From: Cellulomonas iranensis NBRC 101100 = JCM 18110
Lineage (GTDB): Bacteria; Actinomycetota; Actinomycetes; Actinomycetales; Cellulomonadaceae
Length of the DNA: 58,256 nt
Assembly: GCF_001552375.1 (NCBI RefSeq)
Contig: NZ_BCRB01000017.1
Coordinates: forward strand, 1 to 58,256
Direction of reading: 5' to 3'
Shown one piece after another: positions 51,049 through 58,256 of the stretch. The stretch's first letter is position 1; every line of letters begins with the position of its first letter. The notes under the pieces are model-generated. The model ran no database searches, was not told where the DNA came from, and saw only the letters and a program-made list of their open reading frames with translations. The position numbers were made by a program, and so were the translations under genes.

Positions 51049-51678
51049 TCAGCGCCGGTCGACGAGGTCCAGCTCGAGCCACGTCGCGAGGTCGGTCACC
51101 TCCTGCTCGACGTCGGCGCGCTCGGCGAGGTCCCAGAGCTTCTCGCGGCCCTCGGTGCCGGCCACGGCCACGTCCCCGCGCGCGACGAGGACGTCGAGCA
51201 GCATGCGGACGTTGCGGCCGTCGTTCCACCCGCTGGACCGCCACGGGCGCGCGCACGTGTCGGGGATCGCGGCGGCGGGCAGCGGCCCGTCGGCGCGCAG
51301 CACGTCCAGCACGTCGTCACGGGCGGCGGAGTTGTCGGCGAGCCACTCGCGGACGCCGGGGCGCGCGGTGACGTCCCAGGCCGCCATCTCGGCACGGAAC
51401 AGCGCGACGTCCTCGGCGGGGCGCAGGAACCCGCGCAGGTGCACGAGGCGCTGCCCGTCGACGAGGTCCTGCAGCTCGCGCGGGTCGTAGCCGACGCCGA
51501 TGCGGCTCCACAGCACGACGTCGGCGCTCGGCGCGACCGCGCTCGTCGGGTCCGGCTGGAGCACCGCGAGGTGCCGCACGACGTCGAGCACGTCGGTGGG
51601 CCGTGGCGCGGTGAGCAGCTGCGCGCGGACCGCGACGCGACGGGCGTCGGCGGGCGTGAGGCGGTGCGCGCGCGTCAT
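51049..51678 (-). pseudogene. Truncated YcaQ-like (HTH_42) DNA-repair glycosylase
   Basis: A 209-residue frame that follows the N-terminal half of the winged-helix YcaQ / interstrand-crosslink-unhooking family: LTPADARRVAVRAQLLTAPR, LQPDPTSAVAPSADVVLWSR, then GFLRPAEDVALF, SGWNDGRNVRMLLDVLVARG and GREKLWDLAERA. Family members are about 350-400 residues; here the C-terminal half, including the remaining wing domains, is missing and replaced by an unrelated acidic end (VEQEVTDLATWLELDLVDRR). A deletion that joined it to the cellulase end is likely. Called a pseudogene, though a short working form is not excluded. Confidence 0.55.
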
Positions 51679-51799
51679 GCGGCCACGCTAGGCCGGTGGT
51701 GCGGTCCCGTCACGGGCGCGCGGGTGCCTCGCCGACGCCCAGGCGCCGCCGACGGCCAGGCGGTGCGGACGGCGTGGCGGCCGTGACCGGGCCGACCGG

Positions 51800-52162
51800 C
51801 TACACCGGCGCACCGCGCAGCACCGCCGCGGCGACGAGCACCAGGGCGAGCAGCGCGGCGCAGGCGACGGCGACGGTCACCGCCCGCGACCGCGTGCTGC
51901 GGCGTGCGAGCAGCACGGCCACGACGACCCCCGCGACGAGCACCCCGGACCACACGCGTGCCACGCCGACCCGCTCCGGCGAGCACCCGGGGGGTGCCGG
52001 GTAGATCGCGGCGCACACGCCCTGCACCGGGGTCGCCCAGTGCAGCGCGAACCACGCCCAGCCGCCAAGCAGCAGGACGCCGACCGCGGCGACCAGGGTG
52101 GCGGCGCCCGGCCGGCGTGCCGCGGCACCGGGCGCCTCGGACGGGGGTCGCGTCGTCGCCAT
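51800..52162 (-). CDS. Small membrane protein, hypothetical
   Basis: A 120-residue protein with about three hydrophobic stretches ([58 protein letters not shown]) and two Cys in the extracytoplasmic-type loop ([20 protein letters not shown]). ATG at 52162 (an ATG at 52174 is an alternative). Function unknown. Confidence 0.6.
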
Positions 52163-52209
52163 GCGGACGAGCATGCCGCACCACGTCGCGCCGCGGGCGC
52201 GGTTCGGCG

Positions 52210-53451
52210 TCAGACGGCGGACGGGGCCCGGCGTCGCGCGCGCAGGCCGACGCCCGCGCCGATCCCCAGAGCACCGGCCGCGACGGTCGGCCAGAACGCG
52301 TGCGCCGGCGTGCCCGCGAGCGCCCCGGCGGCGGCCGCACCGGCCGAAACCCCCAGCACGAGCGACGTCGCCAGCAGCGCCATGGTCGACGCGACGCGCC
52401 CGGCGGGTGCGACCTGCTCGGCGCGCGCGTACCCGCTGACCAGGAGCGTGCCGGCACCGACGCCGAGCACGACCGCGCAGGCCGCGGCGACCCACGGGCC
52501 GGGGACGGCCGTGAGGCCGAGCGCGCCGGTGAGCAGCGCGGCACCACCGGCGACGACGCGCGCGGCGACGCTCGCCCCCCGGAGCCGGGACACCACGACG
52601 CTCGCGATCGCGCTGCCGACACCGGAGCACGCGTAGATCAGCCCGGTGAGCTCCTCGGTGCCGCGGGCGGCGTTGACCGCGGTGAGACCGGTCTGCGTCG
52701 AGCCGAACGCGATGCCGACGCTGCCGGCGACGAGCATCGGCAGCACGAGCGCACCCATGGGCAGGCGCGCGGGTCGGTCGGTCACGACGCGGGTGGCGTG
52801 CCGCGGCCACGCGTGCCGCTCGGTGCGCAGGAACGCCGCGAAGGCGCCCTGCCCGACGACGGCCGCCGCGACGAGGACCCACAGCGCGGTCACGGGCCCG
52901 AGCAGCGCGACGAGCAGCCCCGCGACGACGGGCCCGACGACGAACCCGACCTCGTCGGCCGCGACCTCGTAGCCCATCGCGCGGCCGAGCACCCGCTCCT
53001 GCCCGCTGCGGCGCGCCACCAACGACCACCGCGACCGCGCGATCGACCCGACCTGCGGGTTCGCCGCACCGACGAGCCCCGCGCACAGCAGCAGCGTCCA
53101 CGTCGAGCCCGTGGTCGCGGCGAGCACCCCGAGGAGCGCGCCGACCTGCACGAGCGTCGCGACGACGACCACGGGCAGCGGCCCCCACCTGTCGACGGCA
53201 CGCCCGACGAGCGGCGCCCCGAGCGCGGTGCCGACGCCGACGACCGCGACGGTGACACCACCGAGGCCGACGCCGAGGCCGGACGACGCGACGATCATCA
53301 GCAGGCCGAGCTGGATCATCGAGGCCGGCAGCCGGCCGAGCAGCGCGGTGACGAGGAACGGCAGCCCGCCGACGGCGATCAGCGACGGCTGCGGCGCGGG
53401 GCCGGGCGTGCGGGTGGGCGCGCTCGAGGGCGCGACGATCTGGGACGACAC
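52210..53451 (-). CDS. Major facilitator superfamily transporter
   Basis: A 413-residue transporter with 12 helices expected. [20 protein letters not shown] is the GxxxDRxGRR-type loop of helix 2-3, [18 protein letters not shown] (here [18 protein letters not shown]) matches a drug-exporter subgroup. GTG at 53451 with GGAG upstream is preferred to the extended form. Exports an unknown compound. Confidence 0.85.
53347..53371. repeat. Direct repeat, left copy (inside MFS gene)
   Basis: A 25-bp stretch (starting GGTGACGAGGAA, ending GCCCGCCG) is repeated exactly at 55110-55134, in the same orientation. The match extends leftward to about 34 bp with two differences. The two copies bracket the islet with two secreted/membrane genes. 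Confidence 0.8.
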
Positions 53452-53684
53452 GGCAGTCTCCGGGGACGTCGGGAACCCGTGCGCCCCACCCCACACACGG
53501 AAGACTGCCCCTGATCAGCCTCCAGGATACGACGCGCCCGTCGTGATCGGCCGGCGGAGACGGTAGACGCCGCAGTCACCACGCCTCCGGACGGCGCGAA
53601 CCGGCGTCGACGGCGGTCACGTCGGCCGGATCGCACCGGCGCCTGGACCGCTCACCCGCCTGGCCGCGCGAGAGGTCGGGCTGC

Positions 53685-54005
53685 TCACTCGCTCGTACCG
53701 ACGCCAGGCGCTCCGAGATCCTGGCTCGTGACCACCGTGGTCTCGTGATCGACCGGGACGGAGGTCAACCCGTACACCAGGCCTGCGACGAGCGAGAGGG
53801 CAGCAAGTGCCACCCCGACGAGGTGCCATCGACGTGAACCCGTGCACCCGATCAGCTGCGTCAGTGCGAACGCCATCGCCGCGAGACCTGCCAGGGCACC
53901 CCACAAGGGGTTCAGCAGTGCGAGCACGAGCGAACCAGCCGCGAATGCGACGCTCGTGGCGCCCATCGATCGGGCCCCATGCTGGGAGCGGGTGGCGGTC
54001 GGCAT
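53685..54005 (-). CDS. Small membrane protein in the tRNA-linked islet
   Basis: A 106-residue protein with three hydrophobic helices (GATSVAFAAGSLVLALLNPL; GALAGLAAMAFALTQLIG; LVGVALAALSLVAGLVYGL). ATG at 54005. No family. Base composition is less GC-rich than the surroundings, in line with acquisition. Confidence 0.6.
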   Translation of the reverse strand: MPTATRSQHGARSMGATSVAFAAGSLVLALLNPLWGALAGLAAMAFALTQLIGCTGSRRWHLVGVALAALSLVAGLVYGLTSVPVDHETTVVTSQDLGAPGVGTSE

Positions 54006-54072
54006 CGGGTTCACGATAGCGGGCGTCGGCAGCCCGGCAGGCAAGGACTGCGCTACCGGGCTGCCACGTGCC

Positions 54073-54726
54073 TCACACGGAACAGGAACTCGAGGTGGAG
54101 ACTCCACCCGAGCTGTTCACTCGGGTCCGCAAGCACGGATAGGCGTTCTGGATCGGCAACTGGGAGACAGGACCGGCGTGGAACTTGAACTGAGTGAAAC
54201 CACCGATGTTGCGAGCAGAGAAGTCGATCTGATCAGTGACCTTACCATCGTAGTACCAACCTGGGAATCGCACCTGACCCGTCTGGCGAGTCCACTTTGC
54301 CGTGGCAATCTTCCCGCCCTTCGAGCAGTAGTAGAGCGTCGTGTAGTAGTCGTAGAGCACGCCACCTAGGAGGTTCTTCCCGGCGCCAGCCGCCTCGCGA
54401 GAGAAGCAGGCGTCATAGCTCGCCGCCGCAGCCGCATGCTGGCCGCCCGCGATGAAGGCCTCTCGCGCGACGACCTCACTGACCGGCGAGACCGTGACAG
54501 CAACGGTCTCGGCGTCGAGAGTCAGCCCTTGCATCAGCAAGTCCGCCTCGAAAGCGCTCAACTCGCTCGCAGCAGCCAGCGGATCGAAGGAGCTGAAGAC
54601 TCCCTCGGCGACCGCAAGCGCCTGCTCGTTGGTCGCGCCGGGATCAGCGTTGGCCCCAGCCGGTGACGCGCCCGCCAGCAAGACGGCGAGAACCGCCACT
54701 GCTGAGACCCGTGATCGGTCTCTCAA
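54073..54726 (-). CDS. Secreted hypothetical protein
   Basis: A 217-residue protein. The TTG at 54726 is chosen because GGAGGAG lies seven to eight bases upstream and the signal peptide RDRSRVSAVAVLAVLLAGAS starts there; cleavage is likely near AGANA. The mature part has a helical stretch (LLMQGLTLDAETVAVTVSPV) and a Tyr/Trp-rich C-terminal domain (LYDYYTTLYYCSKGGK; GWYYDGKVTDQIDFSARNIG) with several Cys. No family recognised. It lies in the lower-GC islet. Confidence 0.6.
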   Translation of the reverse strand: MRDRSRVSAVAVLAVLLAGASPAGANADPGATNEQALAVAEGVFSSFDPLAAASELSAFEADLLMQGLTLDAETVAVTVSPVSEVVAREAFIAGGQHAAAAASYDACFSREAAGAGKNLLGGVLYDYYTTLYYCSKGGKIATAKWTRQTGQVRFPGWYYDGKVTDQIDFSARNIGGFTQFKFHAGPVSQLPIQNAYPCLRTRVNSSGGVSTSSSCSV

Positions 54727-55202
54727 GATTGATCTCCTCCCGAGCGATGCCTTCGACGCCTCTCGAAAGGGCACCAGAGGCACTGAAGAGTGGGGTGTTC
54801 ACATCTGCCCCGCACCGAGGATCCCCCACCTCGGAGCCACCTGTCAGTAGCGCGAAAAGATGAACGCATAACCGAGCAACAAGGCACATCGCCTGGTAGG
54901 TGTGCGCGCGTTGTCATGAGAACACCATCCGCACGCAAGAAGATCGTGGATATGTTGCCTGTTGCACAACTTCATCGGTTGATTCGCAGCGAGCGAGCAC
55001 GCGAGCACTGAGCAAGGACCAGCGACACGCTCCGTGAGTGGTGGAGGATGCGCGACAGTTGTGCGGTGTGCACGGCGCTGGCCGGAGCTGACAGCGGACG
55101 GAGCGGCGTGGTGACGAGGAACGGCAGCCCGCCGTCGTCATGGGCGTCGCGTTCACGGCGACGAACGTCTCGCACCGACGCGGGGTACCGGGTGATGCAG
55201 GA
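54727..55202. other. Intergenic region with an MFS-gene relic
   Basis: About 480 bases without a supported gene. A short frame at 54916-55011 (MRTPSARKKIVDMLPVAQLH ...) has only weak start context. Around 55050-55150, the leftward strand reads [20 protein letters not shown], similar to [20 protein letters not shown] of the MFS protein; this is a relic of an MFS 5' end, containing the exact 25-bp repeat (55110-55134). Confidence 0.5.
55110..55134. repeat. Direct repeat, right copy
   Basis: Exact copy of 53347-53371, 1.76 kb away, next to the tRNA-Leu terminator. Interpreted as part of a gene relic (see the islet finding). Confidence 0.8.
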
Positions 55203-55233
55203 ACCCCCGGCCGGATGTTCTCCGACCGGGGGT
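55203..55233 (-). terminator. Terminator of tRNA-Leu
   Basis: Leftward reading: ACCCCCGG (55233-55226) pairs with CCGGGGGT (55210-55203), just after the tRNA 3' end. Confidence 0.65.
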
Positions 55234-55243
55234 CCTGTCTCTG

Positions 55244-55326
55244 TGCGCGAGGCGGGATTTGAACCCGCACGCCCTTTCGGACACTGGCACCTGAAGCCAG
55301 CGCGTCTGCCGTTCCGCCACTCGCGC
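55244..55326 (-). tRNA. tRNA-Leu (CAG)
   Basis: A full cloverleaf can be drawn on the leftward strand: acceptor GCGCGAG/CTCGCGC with discriminator A, D arm, anticodon stem CTGGC/GCCAG with loop TTCAGGT (CAG anticodon at 55293-55291), a long class-II variable arm (TGTCCGAAAGGGCG) and T arm with GGTTCAAATCC. 83 nt without an encoded CCA. In M. tuberculosis a tRNA-Leu also precedes fhaA. Confidence 0.95.
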
Positions 55327-55336
55327 GCGCTGGAGA

Positions 55337-55342
55337 ACGCTA
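55337..55342 (-). promoter_or_regulatory. -10 element of tRNA-Leu
   Basis: TAGCGT on the leftward strand, 10 bases before the tRNA 5' end. No good -35 match. Confidence 0.4.
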
Positions 55343-55406
55343 GCACGCAGCAGCCCCCACCGACGAACCGGCCCCGGGCCCGCCACCTCGCGCGCGCCCA
55401 CGCACT

Positions 55407-55440
55407 CCAGTTCTCTCGCGCGCGCACGCGAGAGAACTGG
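55407..55440. promoter_or_regulatory. Perfect 14-bp inverted repeat between tRNA-Leu and fhaA
   Basis: CCAGTTCTCTCGCG-CGCGCA-CGCGAGAGAACTGG. It is in the divergent promoter region, so it may be an operator or a stable mRNA hairpin, not an end-of-gene terminator. The rest up to fhaA (55441-55665) shows no gene; TACCAT at 55569-55574 could be a -10. Confidence 0.55.
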
Positions 55441-55665
55441 ACACGGAGGGACCCATCGGGCACGCAAGTGGGCACATATGCGACCAGTCACCCGGTGCGT
55501 CGCGCCGACACGCGGCGGCGCGACCAGGCGCCCCGCAGCCCGGGCACCCGTCCGGCGCCCTGCACGGATACCATCGACGCGGACCGTCGTGGCTTCGCGC
55601 CCGCCGGGCCACGGAGCACGCTGCACGGGCCGCCCGGTCCGCGCACGGCGGGGAGGGAGGTGGAC

Positions 55666-56373
55666 GTGGGGTTCCTCGACAAGTTCGAGAACGGCGTCGA
55701 GCGCGTCGTCAACAACGCGTTCGCGCGCGCCTTCCGCAGCGAGGTCAAGCCCATCGAGCTGGCCGACGCCCTGCGCCGCGAGCTCGACGACCGCGCCGCC
55801 GTGGTCGGCCGCGACCGCACCGTGGTGCCGAACGAGTTCACGATCGAGCTCTCCACCGCCGACTACGACCAGGTCGAGGCGTGGGGTGCGGAGGCCCTGG
55901 CCGAGGAGCTCGCCGCCAACGTCACCGACCACGCGGCGAGCCAGCACTACGCGTTCGTCGGCCCCGTGACGGTGTCGTTCAGCGAGGACACCGAGCAGGA
56001 CGCCGGACGGTTCGCCGTCCACAGCGCGACCGTGCGCGGCGCCGTGGCCCCCGCGACGTCGGCGGCCCCCAGCCCGCGGCACCCGCTCATCGACATCGAC
56101 GGCCAGCGGTACATCCTCACGGGCCCCGTCACGGTCATCGGCCGTGGCTCGGAGGCCGACATCATCGTCGACGACCCCGGCGTCTCGCGCCGTCACCTGG
56201 AGATCCGGGTGACGCCGGACGGCGTGGTCGCGAGCGACCTCGGCTCGACCAACGGCGTGTTCGTCGAGGGGCACCAGGTGCCCGCCGCGACGCTGCTCGA
56301 CGGCAACACCCTGACCATCGGCCGCACCCGGATCCTGTTCTGGACCGGCGGCGACGGCGACGTGGACGAGTGA
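55666..56373 (+). CDS. fhaA: FhaA-type protein (DUF3662 + FHA)
   Basis: A 235-residue protein. GFLDKFENGVERVVNNAFARAF and PIELADALRRELDDRA define the N-terminal DUF3662 domain; the C-terminal FHA domain reads VIGRGSEADIIVDDPGVSRR, then HLEI and LGSTNGVFVEG (Arg/Ser/Asn phosphothreonine pocket). It binds phosphorylated partners of the PknA/PknB cell-wall pathway in mycobacteria (MviN/FhaA). GTG at 55666 follows GGGAGG; GTG at 55660 is an alternative. Shorter than Rv0020c because the central linker is small. Confidence 0.92.
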   Translation: MGFLDKFENGVERVVNNAFARAFRSEVKPIELADALRRELDDRAAVVGRDRTVVPNEFTIELSTADYDQVEAWGAEALAEELAANVTDHAASQHYAFVGPVTVSFSEDTEQDAGRFAVHSATVRGAVAPATSAAPSPRHPLIDIDGQRYILTGPVTVIGRGSEADIIVDDPGVSRRHLEIRVTPDGVVASDLGSTNGVFVEGHQVPAATLLDGNTLTIGRTRILFWTGGDGDVDE

Positions 56374-56382
56374 TGCCCCCGC

Positions 56383-56886
56383 ATGAGTGAGCTGACCGTC
56401 ACCCTGCTGCGGCTGGGCTACCTCGCGCTGATCTGGCTGCTCGTGCTGTCCGCGATCACCGTGCTGCGCCGCGACCTGTACGGCACGCGCATCATCGACC
56501 GCCGCCGCCCGGCCCCCAAGCCGGCACCCGCCGCCGAGGCCCCCGCCCCGGTCGGCGAGTCGCCCCGCGCACCGCGGCGCTCCCGCAGCGGCGGCGGCCC
56601 GACGCGGCTCGTCGTCACCGAGGGCCCGCTGCGCGGCACGACGCTCCCGCTCGGCTCGTCGGCCGTCGTGATCGGCCGCGCCCCCAGCTGCACGCTCGTG
56701 CTCGACGACGACTACTCGTCGTCCCGCCACGCGCGGATCTTCCCGCAGGGCGACCAGTGGTTCGTCGAGGACCTCGGGTCAACCAACGGCACGTTCGTCG
56801 GCGAGCAGAAGGTCGAGCAGCCCACGCCCGTCCCCACCGGTACCGCGGTGCGGATCGGCCAGAGCCTGCTCGAGCTCCAGAGGTAG
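56383..56886 (+). CDS. fhaB: FhaB (FipA-type) FHA protein
   Basis: A 167-residue protein. One N-terminal membrane helix (LRLGYLALIWLLVLSAITVL), a Pro/Ala linker, and a C-terminal FHA domain (VIGRAPSCTLVLDDDYSSSR, then HARI and LGSTNGTFV). Homologous in order to Rv0019c, nine bases after fhaA. Works with FhaA and PstP/PknB in septation. Confidence 0.92.
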   Translation: MSELTVTLLRLGYLALIWLLVLSAITVLRRDLYGTRIIDRRRPAPKPAPAAEAPAPVGESPRAPRRSRSGGGPTRLVVTEGPLRGTTLPLGSSAVVIGRAPSCTLVLDDDYSSSRHARIFPQGDQWFVEDLGSTNGTFVGEQKVEQPTPVPTGTAVRIGQSLLELQR

Positions 56887-56890
56887 CCGC

Positions 56891-58256
56891 GTGACGGTCG
56901 CCCTCCGCTACGCCGCGCGCTCCGACGTCGGCCTCGTCCGGTCGGACAACCAGGACTCCGCCTACGCCGGACCCCACCTGCTGGTGGTCGCCGACGGCAT
57001 GGGGGGGCACGCGGGCGGTGACGTCGCGTCGTCCGTCGCGGTCGCGGCGCTCGCGCCGCTCGACGGCGAGTCGCACGGGCCCGACGACGCGCTCGACCAG
57101 CTCGAGACCGCCCTCGACGACGCCCGGTCGGAGATCATCGCGCGCAGCGACGCCGAGCCCGACCTCGCGGGCATGGGCACGACCGTCACCGCGATCCTGC
57201 GTGCGGGCAACAAGCTCGCGATGGTGCACCTGGGCGACTCGCGCGGGTACCTGTTCCGCGACGGCACGCTCACGCAGGTCACCACCGACCACACGTTCGT
57301 GCAGCACCTCGTCGACACCGGACGCATCACGCCCGAGGAGGCCGAGCACCACCCGCAGCGCTCGGTCGTCATGCGCGTGCTGGGCGACTTCGACGCCGAC
57401 GTCACCGCCGACCTGTCGGTGCGCGAGGCCCGCCCGGGCGACCGGTGGCTGCTGTGCTCCGACGGCCTGTCCGGCTACGTCTCGGCCGAGACCATCGCCG
57501 AGACGCTCGCGGACGTCCCCGACCTCGACGCGTGCGCCGACCGCCTCGTGCAGCTCGCGCTGCGCGCCGGCGGCCCCGACAACGTGACCGTGGTGCTCGC
57601 GGACGTCGTCGAGCTCGACGACCTGCCCGACGGCGCGATGCCGTCGACCGCGAGCGCGGTCGTCGGTGCCGCGGCCGTGAGCCGCAACCGACCGTCAGCC
57701 GCCGCGGACGGGCCCGCGGCGCGCGCGGCACGGCTGTCCCGCAGCGCCCGGTCGGCGCCCGCCGACGACGGCACGGACGGCGACGACGGCCCGGCCCTGC
57801 CCGCCACGGTCGAGGCCGCTCCCGAGGACGACGACGAGCCGCTCGCACCGCCGCCGCGCCGCCGCGGCCTGGTCGTCGCGTGGGTCGTCGCGGGTCTCGC
57901 GCTCGTCGCAGCCCTCGTCGGCGGGTACGCGTGGACGCAGACGCAGTACTTCGTCGCCGAGTCGCAGGGCGCGGTCGCGGTCTACCGCGGGATCCCGCAG
58001 AGCATCGGGCCGGTCGACCTGGCCGAGCTCGTCGAGGCCTCGGACGTGCAGGTCGAGGACCTGCCTGCCTACCTGCGCGAGCGCGTCGAGCAGACGATCT
58101 CCGCGGGATCGCTCGACGAGGCGCGCCGCCTCGTCGCGATGCTCGCCGACGACACCGAGCCCACGCCCACGCCGGTCCCCACGCCCACGTTGTCGTCGAC
58201 GCCCGGCGCGACGCTCGACCCGATGCCGACCGAGCCGGTCGTGCCGCCGCCCGCCG
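56891..58256 (+). CDS. pstP: PP2C-family Ser/Thr phosphatase PstP (3' cut)
   Basis: 455 residues are visible before the window ends. The PP2C domain (about 1-240) shows all metal motifs: RSDNQDSAY, VADGMGGHAGG, MGTTV, LGDSRGYLF, CSDGLSGYV and GGPDNVT. A disordered linker, a membrane helix near 326-347 (VVAWVVAGLALVAALVGGYA) and an extracytoplasmic domain with VAVYRGIPQSIGPVDLAELV follow. This matches mycobacterial PstP, the partner of PknB. GTG at 56891 is four bases after fhaB. ftsW/rodA, pbpA and pknA/B are expected just outside. Confidence 0.95.
   Translation, partial: MTVALRYAARSDVGLVRSDNQDSAYAGPHLLVVADGMGGHAGGDVASSVAVAALAPLDGESHGPDDALDQLETALDDARSEIIARSDAEPDLAGMGTTVTAILRAGNKLAMVHLGDSRGYLFRDGTLTQVTTDHTFVQHLVDTGRITPEEAEHHPQRSVVMRVLGDFDADVTADLSVREARPGDRWLLCSDGLSGYVSAETIAETLADVPDLDACADRLVQLALRAGGPDNVTVVLADVVELDDLPDGAMPSTASAVVGAAAVSRNRPSAAADGPAARAARLSRSARSAPADDGTDGDDGPALPATVEAAPEDDDEPLAPPPRRRGLVVAWVVAGLALVAALVGGYAWTQTQYFVAESQGAVAVYRGIPQSIGPVDLAELVEASDVQVEDLPAYLRERVEQTISAGSLDEARRLVAMLADDTEPTPTPVPTPTLSSTPGATLDPMPTEPVVPPPA

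Noticed and set aside
54916..55011. 31-codon ORF starting MRTPSARKKIVD
   Set aside because: Weak start signal and no support beyond an open frame.
1..58256. CRISPR arrays, insertion sequences, phage modules, rRNA genes
   Set aside because: No transposase, integrase, cas or phage structural gene motifs and no repeat-spacer pattern could be found; only one tRNA was recognised.

Overview
The base composition is very GC-rich. Coding is dense, with many GTG starts and 4-base GTGA/ATGA gene overlaps. The -10 elements are of the TANNNT type (TAGCGT, TAGCCT), often placed for leaderless transcripts. Together with a sortase-E LAATG surface protein, a GH9 cellulase with a family-2 cellulose-binding domain, and a tRNA-Leu / fhaA-fhaB-pstP block like the one near the origin in mycobacteria, this points to an actinobacterial chromosome. 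A cellulolytic genus such as Cellulomonas is the best guess (inference).

Layout. 1-7.3 kb: a leftward catabolic operon with a FadR/GntR regulator, a sugar ABC importer (binding protein and two permeases), an enolase-superfamily dehydratase, an SDR dehydrogenase, a DapA/NanA-type aldolase and the start of a fucose-isomerase-like protein. Two TTGTC-N-GACAA operators lie at the regulator gene. 7.5-10.5 kb: a decayed accessory patch with a hairpin RNA element, a frameshifted Abi-family gene, an aminoacyl-tRNA-synthetase-like fragment, a uridine-kinase-like gene and about 1 kb without a convincing gene. 10.5-16.6 kb: a lactate/malate dehydrogenase overlapping an ACT-domain gene, conserved hypotheticals, and terC under a clear yybP-ykoY (Mn2+) riboswitch. 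16.8-18.5 kb: an A/T-richer, probably acquired OLD-type nuclease gene.

18.5-36.6 kb: housekeeping and small regulatory pairs. These include SDR/TetR, an aminotransferase with GNAT, a nucleotidyltransferase-like/methyltransferase fusion, a low-molecular-weight phosphatase bracketed by two 73-bp inverted repeat elements, a GH114-like lipoprotein, dinB, map behind a 12-codon leader ORF and a structured RNA, an APC permease, WrbA, LysR, TetR and PadR units with visible operators, and the LAATG surface protein. 36.8-41.4 kb: three tandem membrane-anchored beta-propeller paralogues. 41.4-48.5 kb: DUF1304/TetR, an AI-2E-type transporter, YchJ, an ABC-F ATPase, a methyltransferase, an orphan ATP-synthase-epsilon-like protein and a VOC protein. 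48.6-51 kb: the cellulase with a CelR/CebR-like box. 51-55.2 kb: a truncated YcaQ-like gene, an MFS exporter and a small islet ending at the 3' side of tRNA-Leu(CAG). 55.6 kb to the end: fhaA, fhaB and pstP of the cell-wall/cell-division signalling operon, the last cut by the window edge.

The strongest leads are the Mn2+ riboswitch with mutually exclusive stems, the leader-ORF/three-way-junction RNA ahead of map, the paired 73-bp elements, the tandem propeller cluster, the nucleotidyltransferase-like/methyltransferase fusion and the Abi RNA/frameshift locus.
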